Notes under the pieces: model-generated
Seen by the model: only the letters and a program-made list of their open reading frames with translations
The model's database searches: none
Told to the model about the DNA's origin: nothing
Part shown: positions 1 through 10,165 of the stretch, piece by piece
Position numbering within the stretch: position 1 is the first letter of the stretch
Layout: the number at the start of each line of letters is the position of its first letter
Program-made: the position numbers and the translations under genes
Assembly (NCBI GenBank): GCA_022414725.1
Contig: CM039462.1
Span: 121,522,709 to 121,586,708, forward strand
From: Microglena sp. YARC
Lineage: Eukaryota > Chlorophyta > Chlorophyceae > Chlamydomonadales > Chlamydomonadaceae
DNA: 64,000 bases
Reading direction: 5' to 3'

Positions 1-17
1 ACAGTGTAGTATATCTA

Positions 18-138
18 CACTCGACGGAATACTAAAATGAAACCGCTTTCTTGAGTGTACGGTACACCTTGCGGTGTAACCTAATGTTGTCGCGACCACC
101 GGAGGGGGACCGAGTGGTGTCTACAACAATACGAGTTT
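18..138 (-). ncRNA. candidate Fanzor guide-RNA scaffold / transposon 3' end
   Basis: This noncoding segment lies between the Fanzor stop codon and the terminal repeat. On the coding (minus) strand it can fold a hairpin TACACC-GCAA-GGTGTA with a GNRA-type loop (about 70-90) and a second stem from the CCAC...GTGG segment near 98-119. The segment is conserved in several copies that lack the nuclease gene (11364, 24993, 28883, 46640). In Fanzor and TnpB systems the guide RNA comes from this position. The RNA role is inferred; the hairpins and conservation are seen directly. Confidence 0.45.
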
Positions 139-2518
139 TTATTCATCAACAACAACAGAGCTGCTGTGGGCAAATGGAAGAGGTCGTCCTAGACCCATCA
201 ATTCCATGCAGTGCAGCCTTGCGATTGTGAGAGCAGAAGAGCGATCCCGGTCCGAGTAAATGCATGTTTCTGGAGAGAATCGCAGTCCTCGTACCTCTGG
301 GTACCGCTCGATCGATTTTTGAGAATCGACAAGGGAAGTGGCGAAGCCACCCCTCCTGTGCTTCTCTTGTGCGCCTTTACGTTTATTGTACAACCTTACC
401 CCTAAGTGGTCGCAATCAGCAACCTTTGGCATCGTTTTCGATTTAGTGTGACCAAAACGTTCACCACCCAACCTAAGCTTCACGTCTGCTGAACAAACAC
501 TTGGGATCTTGTAAACACGTTCTTTTTCTTTACCCGTCTCCCACGACATAAGAGTCGTTTTGAACTCATCTGTCACAGAAACGTCCTCTTTGAAAATTCT
601 TTTACACGATGCGAACATGGCCCCAGTGGGAACTGCAACTTCTCCCGGTCCAGTAGGCTTCAGTTTCGTGATGGCAGATCCGTAGGCCACGCAAACCTTC
701 ATATCAGGAAGTTCTTTCATCATGCACCGCTTGATACCCGCCCAGAAAGAGTCTTTGACCTTTCGTTTTCCGATGTAACGCTGCAAGTTGTCACGGGATT
801 CTCGGCGTCGCAAAGCCAATCTCCACCACTCGTCAGAAAACTTAGCGTAATTTGACAAGTACGCGGAGATCTTATCCGTCCTCGATGTACTCAAAGCTGC
901 TCCATTTTCACGCAGAGACTCCCACATAGGAATCATGTCAGCAAAACGCAGTTCCTTCTGCCTTGTCTGCTTCTTGATACCCGACTTGTGGTAAAATGCA
1001 CCACGTGTCAGCTTCCATGTCTTATTTTTATCGTCTGCCAAATACGTTACCGTAGCGATGTTGCTCCGTCCTGGGTCCACACCCAGGACGACGATACCCA
1101 TATCGGGCAATATCGTTTTAAGTGAGCCGTCGTATTTTTCTGCGATCTTGATACCTTCTTCTTTACGAGGCTTCTTACAGGTCTTCTTCAAATCTGAGAC
1201 AAGGACCTGTACTGTCTTGCTGTACTGCATGCTCAAAGAGACTCCGTCAGTACAGATGCTGCAGTCGAAAACCCACCCATTCTTGACAGGTGGTTTTCTG
1301 AAGAAGGAACCTGCGACTGTTTTTTCGGGCGTTCACAAGCGTGTCATACAAACCCTTTGCATGTCTGTACTCGTCAGTAGCCTTGATATCCTTAACATCA
1401 TCATCGTACTGCTTCAGGACCGACTTGTATGCCTCCCATTCACCAGGACCACATGATTTTTTCTTCTTCTGTGCAGGCCTCTGGGGCAACATGAAGCTTT
1501 CGGGATTCTTTACATGTTCCCACTTGGAAAGCTCAAACGATGTTCTGGTCATTGGGGAACATGTGCCTGAACAGGTTCACGAGGGTCTTCAGGTCAAGGC
1601 GAACATGCACCCGTTGGACATTGAAGATGGGCATCAATCGGATACGACGTGCATCCATATCCTCCAAACGTGTCTGTATCCAATAATTAAACCGGACCAT
1701 GGTCGGAAAGTCCATGTCTTTGCCATAGTTATCATAAACTCGACTTCCATCTGGAACACTCAGCATCTCCCTAACTTCATTGACGTACTCTTGAACAGAC
1801 TCTGGCCATCCCTCCATGTTTTGGACTTCTTGCTGAATAGCCTGCATCACGTCGTATCCCCGAATGATCTTCGATGTGTCCAGCGTCTTCGGGGCATTTA
1901 ATTTATTTAAAGTGGTGGAAGTGAGTCTGGCCAGACGTGGTATCAAAGGAACCCATGCGTTGTTTGACACGACAGTGCTCAATGTGTGACCTGCATAGTT
2001 CAATACCTGATCGAAATAGATCGGATAAGACTTGATGTAGTCAGCGTCGTCATTACCAATTACATCGCCGATGGAGTCCTTCACAGCTTCGTACGATATC
2101 TTGCTTTCCTCATCAGGGAAGATTCCGTCTACCCGATACGTAGCCAATCCTTCCAGTAGGTATCTTTCATGTTGTACAGGTCTGGAATATCCAGACCTTT
2201 CTCTAATAGACTCGTGATGTGGAAAGTCAGCACCAGACTGGACCGCCGTAACATGCGGCTCACCACATTGACGAGCTGGTCCACATGCTCCCTAAACTTA
2301 CCGAATTCTTCATCGTCAAGACTCATTGCCTTCTTCAGGGCGCATTTCATTACACACATCTTTTCCACCGTCTTGTATTCTGGAGGGGGTCTGGCGATGA
2401 GACCATTGTCTTCGCATAAACGGACAAGATCGTCCTTGTTGGACTTCGACGAGTATGGTACTTCAGCCAATTTCAGTAGCTCCTTCAATTTCGCGACTGT
2501 CGGAGGTTTCGTCGCCAT
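139..2518 (-). pseudogene. Fanzor (TnpB-like RNA-guided nuclease), family 1, frameshifted
   Basis: The coding sequence runs 2518 to 139 but is split over four frames (2518-2129, 2147-1533, 1552-1247, 1236-139). The first 40 or so residues resemble a SAP DNA-binding motif (KLKELLKLAEVPYSSKSN). The last piece of 365 aa holds a RuvC-like core: LGVDPGRSN (Asp54), VTDEFKTT (Glu224) and YSDRDRSSAL (Asp331), matching the D-E-D catalytic pattern of Fanzor/TnpB. The usual CxxC zinc finger between Glu and the last Asp is not evident. A close match to the C-terminal half is at 28298-28882. Three frame changes in one gene suggest decay or read errors. Related proteins cut DNA guided by a transposon-end RNA. 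Confidence 0.8.
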
Positions 2519-3448
2519 CTTTCATAATCAATACGTCACAGACCGCTTTATACACATAAGTGTTCCAAACGTGTTCAAAACAACCCATAATAATTTTATC
2601 AGTGAGGTTGCCGAATGCTAAGGAAATCATATCAGACACGTGCGTCTTTGTTTCATTCGGTATGTAGTTCAAACGACGAAAGTCTCTCTTCACCTTAGCG
2701 AAGCATAGCTCAATAGCATTGAATTCTGGACTGTAAGGAGGTGTGTAACAAATATTGACGGGGTGACTGAGGAACAATTTCTTATGGATACTGGCATTGT
2801 CCATTATTGCTACTGAATTATTGCACAAACTCAATGATTCAATAAATGCAACGAAGTCCGTCTTCTTCACAGATCCTTTCTTCACAACGAACTCTTTCCT
2901 ACCATCTGAAAAAACTGCCATCAACAAACTGTGGTGTACCCACCCACCAGTAGTTTTAACGATAACAGGTTTTCCTACAGGGGAATACCCATAATGTGGC
3001 TTGAGACGCTCACTAAACCCACATTCGTCAACTGATACTAAAATTTTCCCAGCATTGATTGTCTCCTTGTACCTACTACAAATTCATTGACAAGTGGAAC
3101 TAAGTCCCCTTTGCACTGTCCACGGAGTTTGCTCCTTTTTCTTGTAAAACCAATGAGTTTTATGAAACGATACACTGTTTTAGTTGATAATCGTACATTG
3201 TGAGTACTTTTGAAAAAAGCAACAACGCCTCTTGCGGTTGTGCATTGAGTTGACAATAAAAACGATTTTAACAAATCCTTATTCGTCTCAAAAAGGTTGC
3301 TTACAAATTCACGTCGTTTTCGATTTACACCAAAGCGTTTCCACCTCCACAGAGTAGAACGACTGATGTTCGTAAACACAGAAGTTTTTAACACACCCAA
3401 GTCAGCGACCATTCTTAACGCCAATTTTCTAACGGCGATGTCGTACAT
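2463..3448 (-). pseudogene. IS630/Tc1-mariner DDE transposase, frameshifted
   Basis: The N-terminal part (3448-3038) has a helix-turn-helix region (STLWRWKRFG, TVYRFIKLIGF). The C-terminal part (to 2463) has the DDE core: VDECGF near 3030, IMDNASIHK, and YTPPYSPEFNAIELCFAK with the final acidic residue. The two parts are in different frames. A second copy (23552 on) reads ACAAAATTC where this one reads ACAAATTC near 3090, so a one-base deletion explains the break. It probably moved the whole 16-3495 element and may serve the shorter inverted-repeat elements in trans. Confidence 0.8.
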
Positions 3449-3667
3449 TTATTTCCATCTGATATATGTTTCATTTTACTGTTCCGCCGACTGTAGGCTT
3501 TTCTAATGAGATTTTTACCGTCTTGTTATTGCTTCAGTTTCAAAATCTGTATTAGTCTCCGTTGTAAAAGTTGAATACTCAATCGTTTCTCAACATGTGT
3601 CGTTTGAGAACCCCGCACTCTCTCACAAACGCTTCCAATTTGTCATCTGTGTACCTGTCTTCCTCCT

Positions 3668-3700
3668 ATCCCTACAGTCGGCGGAACAGTAAAATGAAAC
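3668..3700 (+). mobile_element. solo inverted-repeat end of the mariner/Fanzor family
   Basis: The sequence TACAGTCGGCGGAACAGTAA and following bases match the right-hand terminus of the 16-3495 element, in opposite orientation and 170 bases outside it. No partner end is visible before the 38-bp array, so it is either a truncated short element or an insertion broken by array growth. Confidence 0.6.
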
Positions 3701-3717
3701 ATCAAAAAAACGGTATA

Positions 3718-4088
3718 ATGGGGCATGCGGTGTGTGCCATGGGGTTGCATGATGCATGGGGCATGCGGTGTGTGCCATGGGGTTGCATGATGCATGGGGC
3801 ATGCGGTGTGTGCCATGGGGTTGCATGATGCATGGGGCATGCGGTGTGTGCCATGGGGTTGCATGATGCATGGGGCATGCGGTGTGTGCCATGGGGTTGC
3901 ATGATGCATGGGGCATGCGGTGTGTGCCATGGGGTTGCATGATGCATGGGGCATGCGGTGTGTGCCATGGGGTTGCATGATGCATGGGGCATGCGGTGTG
4001 TGCCATGGGGTTGCATGATGCATGGGGCATGCGGTGTGTGCCATGGGGTTGCATGATGCATGGGGCATGCGGTGTGTGCCATGGGGTT
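3718..4088. repeat. 38-bp tandem array, about 9.7 copies
   Basis: The unit is CATGGGGTTGCATGATGCAT followed by GGGGCATGCGGTGTGTGC. Copies are almost perfect. Because 38 is not a multiple of three, every frame stays open and produces false Cys/His-rich reading frames on both strands. Related degenerate units occur at 9088-9300. Confidence 0.95.
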
Positions 4089-4149
4089 ACATGGGGCATG
4101 CCCGGAGGTTCGGGTCGCGAGCTACCCGGACATGCGAAACCACACGCTG

Positions 4150-4594
4150 CCCGGAGGTTCGTGTCGCGATCTGGCTGACAGCAAACGCTCGCATCGGTGA
4201 AAGGTGACGTGTCACAGGATAGACATGTCAAACGTCGAGAGTTTCAGCTGAAACATGATAAGGGTTTGGTAGGGTTTCATATGCTCGGTCCAGCGAAGAA
4301 GCACCACATCTTTCGCTGGTTACCACTCAATTCCTGGAAATTCGGAAGCCCAAGGTGAGGTGTCTTTGAAATAGCTTCCAGGATTTCGCGACGAGTTGCA
4401 TCGCCTGTTCGCTAATTGCATTGCCGAATTGCATTGCTCAGGAAGTGGTCGCTCGCTCGCTCAGGAAGTGCTTGCTCGCATTGCTCAGGAAGTGCTTTCT
4501 CGCATTGCGCAGGAACTGCTTGCTCGCTCGCTCAATCGTGTTTGTTCAATAAACCAGGTGAAGTTGGTCGGATCTAGCTTACAGGATAGTTGTT
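4150..4594. repeat. left flank of a long inverted repeat (partner 39736-40035)
   Basis: The stretch from the CGCTCGCATCGGTGAAAGGT segment to the CTCAATCGTGTTTGTTCAAT segment reappears reverse-complemented at 39736-40035, next to the inverted copy of the following array. It contains short CTCGCTCGCTCAGGAAGTGC-type repeats (4445-4530). No gene is supported. Confidence 0.7.
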
Positions 4595-5985
4595 AGATGC
4601 TGCTGCTGCAATGATTGCCTGCACTGTCGCTACTGTTCGATAACTGACAGGATGCTATATCGTGTTGAGCTGGTCGGATCTAGCTTACAGGATAGGCAAA
4701 TTCTGCTGCTGCTGCAATGCATGCCTGCACTGTCGCGACTGTTCGATAACTGACAGGATGCTATATCGTGTTGAGCTGATCTGATCTAGCTTACAGGATA
4801 GTCAAATGCTGCTGCTGCTGCAATGCATGCCTGCACTGTCGCGACTGTTCGATAACTGACAGGATGCTATATCGTGTTGAGCTGGTCGGATCTAGCTTAC
4901 ATGATAGGCAAATTCTGCTGCTGCAATGCATGCCTGCACTGTCGCGACTGTTCGATATCTTATAGGATGCTATATCGTGTTGATCTGGTCGGATCTAGCT
5001 TACAGGATAGTTGTTAGATGCTGCTGCTGCAATGATTGCCTGCACTGTCGCTACTGTTCGATAACTGACAGGATGCTATATCGTGTTGAGCTGGTCGGAT
5101 CTAGCTTACAGGATAGGCAAATTCTGCTGCTGCTGCAATGCATGCCTGCACTGTCGCGACTGTTCGATAACTGACAGGATGCTATATCGTGTTGATCTGG
5201 TCGGATCTAGCTTACAGGATAGTCAAATGCTGCTGCTGCTGCAATGCATGCCTGCACTGTCGCGACTGTTCGATATCTTATAGGATGCTATATCGTGTTG
5301 AGCTGGTCGGATCTAGCTTACAGGATAGGCAAATTCTGCTGCTGCAATGCATGCCTGCACTGTCGCGACTGTTCGATATCTTATAGGATGCTATATCGTG
5401 TTGATCTGGTCGGATCTAGCTTACAGGATAGTCAAATGCTGCTGCTGCTGCTGCAATGCATGCCTGCACTGTCGCGACTGTTCGATATCTTATAGGATGC
5501 TATATCGTGTTGAGCTGGTCGGATATAGCTTACAGGATAGGCAAATTCTGCTGCTGCAATGCATGCCTGCACTGTCGCGACTGTTCGATAAATGACAGGA
5601 TGCTATATCGTGTTGAGATGGTCGGATCTAGCTCACAGGATAGTCAAATGCTGCTGCTGCACTGTCGCAATTGTTCTATAACTGACAGGATGCTAGATCG
5701 TGTCGAGCTGGTCGGATCTAGCTTACAGGATAGTTGTTAGATGCTGCTGCTGTTGCAATGCATGACTGCACTGTCGCGACTGTTCGATATCTTATAGGAT
5801 GCTATATCGTGTTGATCTGGTCGGATCTAGCTTACAGGATAGTTGTTAGATGCTGCTTCTGCAATGCCTGCCTGCACTGTCGCAATTGTTCGATAACTTA
5901 CAGGATGCTAGATCGTGTTGAGATGGTCGGACCTAGCTTACAGGATAGTCAAATGCTGCTGCTGCACTGCCTGCCTGACTGATTT
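4595..5985. repeat. tandem array of ~105-bp units, about 13 copies
   Basis: Each unit contains CTGCACTGTCGCGACTGTTC, then GACAGGATGCTATATCGTGT, then GGATCTAGCTTACAGGATAG and a variable (CTG)n run. Spacing between copies is 102-109 bases; the change comes mainly from the CTG number. Open frames here are artefacts of the repeat. The same unit, inverted, forms an array at 39057-39735. Confidence 0.95.
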
Positions 5986-6099
5986 TATGCTCCAATTTTT
6001 CTTAACACAGGAAACATACCCAAGTCATCCTATGTCAGGCTATATATCGTCGTCGTCAGAGGACAAAGGTACATGCACTTGTTTGCTTTCAATATTTTG

Positions 6100-7757
6100 A
6101 TTGTGCAGACACCTATTTTTCAGTGTGTTTGTTTGTGAAAGATTCTCTACATTTTGACAGTTATTTTGAGTGTCCTCAAGTGCAGACACCTATTTTTCAG
6201 TGTGTTTGTTTGTGAAAGATTCTCTACATTTTGACAGTTATTTTGAGTGTCCTCAAGTGCATACACCTATTTTTCAGTGTGTTTGTTTGTGAAAGATTCT
6301 CTACATTTTGACAGTTATTTTGAGTGTCCTCAAGTGCAGACACCTATTTTTCAGTGTGTTTGTTTGTGAAAGATTCTCTACATTTTGACAGTTATTTTGA
6401 GTGTCCTCATGTGCAGACACCTATTTTTCAGTGTGTTTGTTTGTGAAAGATTCTCTACATTTTGACAGTTATTTTTGAGTGTCCTCATGTGCAGACACCT
6501 ATTTTTCAGTGTGTTTGTTTGTGAAAGATTCTCTACATTTTGACAGTTATTTTGAGTGTCCTCAAGTGCATACACCTTTTTTTCAGTGTGTTTGTTTGTG
6601 AAAGATTCTCTACATTTTGACAGTTATTTTGAGTGTCCTCAAGTGCATACACCTATTTTTCAGTTTGTTTGTTTGTGAAAGATTCTCTACATTTTGACAG
6701 TTATTTTAAGTGTCCTCATGTGCAGACACCTATTTTTCAGTGTGTTTGTTTGTGAAAGATTCTCTACATTTTGAAAGTTATTTTAAGTGTCCTCATGTGC
6801 AGACACCTATTTTTCAGTATGTTTGTTTGTGAAAGATTCTCTACATTTTGACAGTTATTTTGAGTGTCCTCATGTGCATACACCTATTTTTCAGTGTGTT
6901 TGTTTGTGAAAAGATTCTCTACATTTTGACAGTTATTTTAAGTGTCCTCATGTGCAGACACCTATTTTTCAGTGTGTTTGTTTGTGAAAGATTCTCTACA
7001 TTTTGACAGTTATTTTGAGTGTCCTCAAGTGCATACACCTATTTTTCAGTTTGTTTGTTTGTGAAAGATTCTCTACATTTTGACAGTTATTTTGAGTGTC
7101 CTCAAGTGCAGACACCTATTTTTCAGTGTGTTTGTTTGTGAAAGATTCTCTACATTTTGACAGTTATTTTGAGTGTCCTCAAGTGCAGACACCTATTTTT
7201 CAGTGTGTTTGTTTGTGAAAGATTCTCTACATTTTGACAGTTATTTTGAGTGTCCTCATGTGCAGACACCTATTTTTCAGTGTGTTTGTTTGTGAAAGAT
7301 TCTCTACATTTTGACAGTTATTTTGAGTGTCCTCATGTGCAGACACCTATTTTTCAGTGTGTTTGTTTATGAAAGATTCTCTACATTTTGACACTTATTT
7401 TGAGTGTCCTCAAGTGCATACACCTATTTTTCAGTTTGTTTGTTTGTGAAAGATTCTCTATATTTTGACAGTTATTTTGAGTGTCCTCAAGTGCAGACAC
7501 CTATTTTTCAGTGTGTTTGTTTGTGAAAGATTCTCTACATTTTGACAGTTATTTTGAGTGTCCTCAAGTGCATACACCTATTTTTCAGTTTGTTTGTTTG
7601 TGAAAGATTCTCTACATTTTGACAGTTATTTTGAGTGTCCTCAAGTGCATACACCTATTTTTCAGTGTGTTTGTTTGTGAAAGATTCTCTACATTTTGAC
7701 AGTTATTTTGAGTGTCCTCAAGTGCAGACACCTATTTTTCAGTGTGTTTGTGAAATG
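6100..7757. repeat. 77-bp tandem array, about 21 copies
   Basis: The unit begins CAGACACCTATTTTTCAGTG and continues TGTTTGTTTGTGAAAGATTC, TCTACATTTTGACAGTTATT, TTGAGTGTCCTCAAGTG. Copies differ at a few sites (CAGACACC/CATACACC, CAAGTG/CATGTG). There are no spacers, so this is not CRISPR. The array ends 40 bases before the start of the acidic-repeat gene at 7797. Confidence 0.95.
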
Positions 7758-7796
7758 TGTGTATGCAGATGAGTGATTACAAGACCTGCATGCAAC

Positions 7797-8617
7797 ATGT
7801 CAGAACAACCGTGCATCATCGACATATCAAGGGACGATGAAGACATTGTTCGAGACTGTGTTGCAAAAATATGCAACCGCATTCTGAACGCACATGAGCC
7901 GTGCATTGTATCCTTGGTATCGTCTGATGATGAGTCCGACGACGCGACCCAGCCCGAGCCTATGTCAGAGTCTGACTACGAGCCCATGTCCGACGACGAG
8001 CCCGAGCCCGAGCTCGAGCCCATGTCCGACGACGACGAGCCCGAGCCCGACGACGACGAGCCCGAGCCCGAGCCCGAGCCCATGTCCGACGAAGAGCCCG
8101 AGCCCGAGCCCGAGCCATGTCCGACGAAGAGCCCGAGCCCGAGCCCATGTCCGACGAAGAGCCCGAGCCCGAGCCCATGTCCGACGAAGAGCCCGAGCCC
8201 GAGCCCGAGCCCATGTCCGACGAAGAGCCCGAGCCCGAGCCTGCCTATCAGCCGGACCACACGTTTGAAGACGTAGCCGGGCTACTGGAGAGGACCGGGA
8301 TATTGGAAACGTTCCTCGCAGGCGGGCCTACCCTGGCGACCATGTCCACCAGCTGGTGGACGTACTGGTTGTCAAACAAAGCCCTTGACACCTGGTTCAC
8401 TGGCGTTTGGACGAGGCATGAACAAAAAATGATGATCCTGAGTCTGCATCCCGACAAGGCCAACTCCTTGCGCGATGCGCGCATGACCGAGGATGATCAC
8501 AGGTGGATGGACAAACTGTCCCAAAACCTGAATGGAGCCCTCAACGAGGTGCACCACGTGATTCCATGCGAGATGTATGAAATCCTATACTTGCTCTATA
8601 ATACTGAGTTGGCTTAA
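7797..8617 (+). pseudogene. acidic [15 protein letters not shown] protein, frameshifted copy
   Basis: The gene starts [20 protein letters not shown], runs into an acidic repeat of E-P and MSD(D/E)E units, then a conserved C-terminal domain with [16 protein letters not shown] and [15 protein letters not shown] one-base deletion near 8112 (GAGCCATG where all other units read GAGCCCATG) throws the N-terminal frame out; the C-terminal domain continues in the next frame to 8617. The paralogue at 15979-16710 is intact. No known family is recognised. An acidic disordered stretch with a compact C-terminal domain suggests a binding protein, but this is a guess. Confidence 0.7.
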
Positions 8618-8675
8618 ATTGCTGCTTTCATATTTGGTTAGGTTTTCGAGCAGGACACACCTACGAGAACCATGA

Positions 8676-8872
8676 TGGCATGCAACTGCATCGTCACCAT
8701 GATGGCATGATGATGGTGATGATGATGATGGCATGCAACTGCATCGTCACCATGATGGCAACTGCATCGTCACCATGATGGCAACTGCATCGTCACCATG
8801 ATGGCAACTGCATCGTCACCATGATGGCATGCAACTGCATCGTCACCATGATGGCATGCAACTGCATCGTCC
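8676..8872. repeat. 23/27-bp tandem repeat
   Basis: Units of CATGATGGCAACTGCATCGT+CAC alternate with a form carrying an extra GCAT. About eight copies are present. No gene is supported between 8618 and 9437, which is almost wholly repetitive. Confidence 0.9.
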
Positions 8873-9087
8873 ACAAAGATTTATTGGCTCCGGGTGTCAC
8901 ATGGTAGTTGGTGACATTTGGCATGGCTTGACGTGTAATAAGGAATTTGCATGTACTAAATATCAGAATGCCATGTATGGCAACCAACGATTCTGTAAAA
9001 TTCTTCAACCTGCTGCACCTTCTTCAACCTCCTCCCCTGTCGCCATACTCCTCTGTAGCTACCCACCCAGCCCTCCTCCAGTTTTTG

Positions 9088-9300
9088 CATGGGGGTGCAT
9101 GGGGCATGCGGTGTGTGCCATCGGGTTGCATGGGGCATGCGGTGTGTGCCATGGGGTAGCATGGGGCATGCGGTGTGTGCCATGGGGTTGCATGGGGCAT
9201 GCGGTGTGTGCCGTGGGGTTGCATGGAGCATGTAGCATGCGGTGTGTGCCGTGGGGTTGCATGGAGCATGTAGCATGCGGTGTGTGCCATGGGGTTGCTG
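9088..9300. repeat. degenerate tandem array related to the 38-bp repeat
   Basis: Units read CATGGGGCATGCGGTGTGTG then CCATGGGGTTG, with variants that insert GAGCATGTAG. They are shorter cousins of the 3718-4088 units, so the two arrays share an origin. Confidence 0.85.
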
Positions 9301-9437
9301 AGCGGGTTTCGCGATCTATTTATTCTTCCATTATTTCATTCACAAAACCCATTCACCACATCAATAAATCCCTACTTATCCCCATTTGATTCTTCACCTC
9401 CAAGGTAAACACGATCAGTATCAATATCATCTATTCA

Positions 9438-9827
9438 TTGGCTCTTCATTTGATGACTACAACATTTAATTCCACGCACTTGTTTTCCCTCAGGCACAAC
9501 AATCAACATCATGGGATCCCAACCGAGGTGTGGCTACACATCGCATCATTGACTGTGGACCGTAGCGGATCCTCAACGCCTTTTCCGTGGGCGTTGAGCC
9601 TCGTCCACCCCCCTCTTCCTTCTGCTCTTGGAGTTAGATCAAGTGGGAGGATGCGTGGGGAGGTTCCTGAGTTTGGTTTATTAGATGAATCGGTATTGAA
9701 GCGATACCCTTCAGTGCCAGATGTTACGGTTCCTGATGTTTTAGCCCGGGACGCGTCGGAATTTTCCGGTGGTGGTTCAGAAGTTTGCGCTGAAGTAAAG
9801 CCACGCCAGCCAGAGATTACGATGTAG
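9438..9827 (+). CDS. hypothetical protein, possible F-box start
   Basis: The frame codes for 129 aa. The segment GIPTEVWLHIASL (around residue 27) resembles the first helix of an F-box, but the rest of an F-box is not recognisable and no downstream repeat domain follows. The C-terminal part is Pro/Ser/Val-rich. It stops at a dispersed GC-rich repeat (9829), so it may be truncated. Confidence 0.25.
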   Translation: MALHLMTTTFNSTHLFSLRHNNQHHGIPTEVWLHIASLTVDRSGSSTPFPWALSLVHPPLPSALGVRSSGRMRGEVPEFGLLDESVLKRYPSVPDVTVPDVLARDASEFSGGGSEVCAEVKPRQPEITM

Positions 9828-9828
9828 T

Positions 9829-9928
9829 GTGTCTGCTGGTTGATGTTCCTCGTTCCTCGCGGACTCCTTTGTGGGGGCTCCTCTTGGGGAGGTAAAAGGG
9901 GCTCCGCCACTTGTTTAATGTGGTACGG
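9829..9928 (+). repeat. dispersed GC-rich element (family G), copy 1
   Basis: The sequence contains GTGTGTCTGCTGGTTGATGT, TCCTCGCGGACTCCTTTGTG and AGGGGCTCCGCCACTTGTTT. Five more copies occur at 12506, 15610, 41409 (inverted), 55766 and 61715. Opposed GGGGCTCC and GGAGCCCC segments could pair, so it may be a structured or palindromic element. No coding potential is seen. Confidence 0.8.
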
Positions 9929-10165
9929 ACGACACAGTGTTCCGCCGTTTGCGTGAGGATGCCGGGGCTTTGAAGTTTTGTCAACGACTTCACCCGCATC
10001 CGATACTTTATCGTTGCATTTTGTTAATTTTCTGCAATTCGATGCGTTCATGCGGAGCGCGCCGGCCCACTCGATCCATTCATCAAGCGTCTGTTATTTT
10101 TTGTCGGAGGCCTCATTATTAATATAAAGCGACTATTTGTGTGTGTGTGTAATACACCTGTTGTC

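Larger units (their letters stand above)
16..3495. mobile_element. Tc1/mariner (IS630)-type transposon carrying a Fanzor gene
   Basis: The two ends are matching inverted repeats. The left end from 18 reads CACTCGACGGAATACTAAAA; the right end, read inward from 3493 on the minus strand, reads CAGTCGGCGGAACAGTAAAA. Each sits beside a TA (16-17 and 3494-3495), the target duplication of Tc1/mariner elements. Inside, both on minus, lie a DDE transposase (3448-2463) and a Fanzor nuclease (2518-139) overlapping by 56 bases, which suggests one transcription unit. Fanzor genes carried by mariner and other eukaryotic transposons are known. Both genes are frameshifted here, so this copy looks inactive unless the frameshifts are sequencing errors. 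Confidence 0.8.

Noticed and set aside
3623..4231. Long open frames on both strands rich in Cys, His and Pro
   Set aside because: They are produced by the 38-bp tandem repeat, whose length keeps all frames open; codons follow the repeat and not a protein.
4926..5982. Series of 60-94 codon frames with CCCCNACLHCRDCS peptides
   Set aside because: They repeat with the ~105-bp array and have no independent start or end signals.
6100..7757. Possible CRISPR array
   Set aside because: Units are contiguous 77-bp repeats with no unique spacers and no cas genes nearby.
7960..8260. Minus-strand Gly-Ser and Gly-Leu rich frames
   Set aside because: They are the antisense of the GAGCCC repeat in the acidic-repeat gene.
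9829..9928. Family G as an rRNA or tRNA-derived element
   Set aside because: No conserved rRNA segment or A/B box arrangement could be recognised in it.
9509..10051. 180-codon minus-strand frame
   Set aside because: It crosses a family-G repeat, is low in complexity and lacks any recognisable segment.
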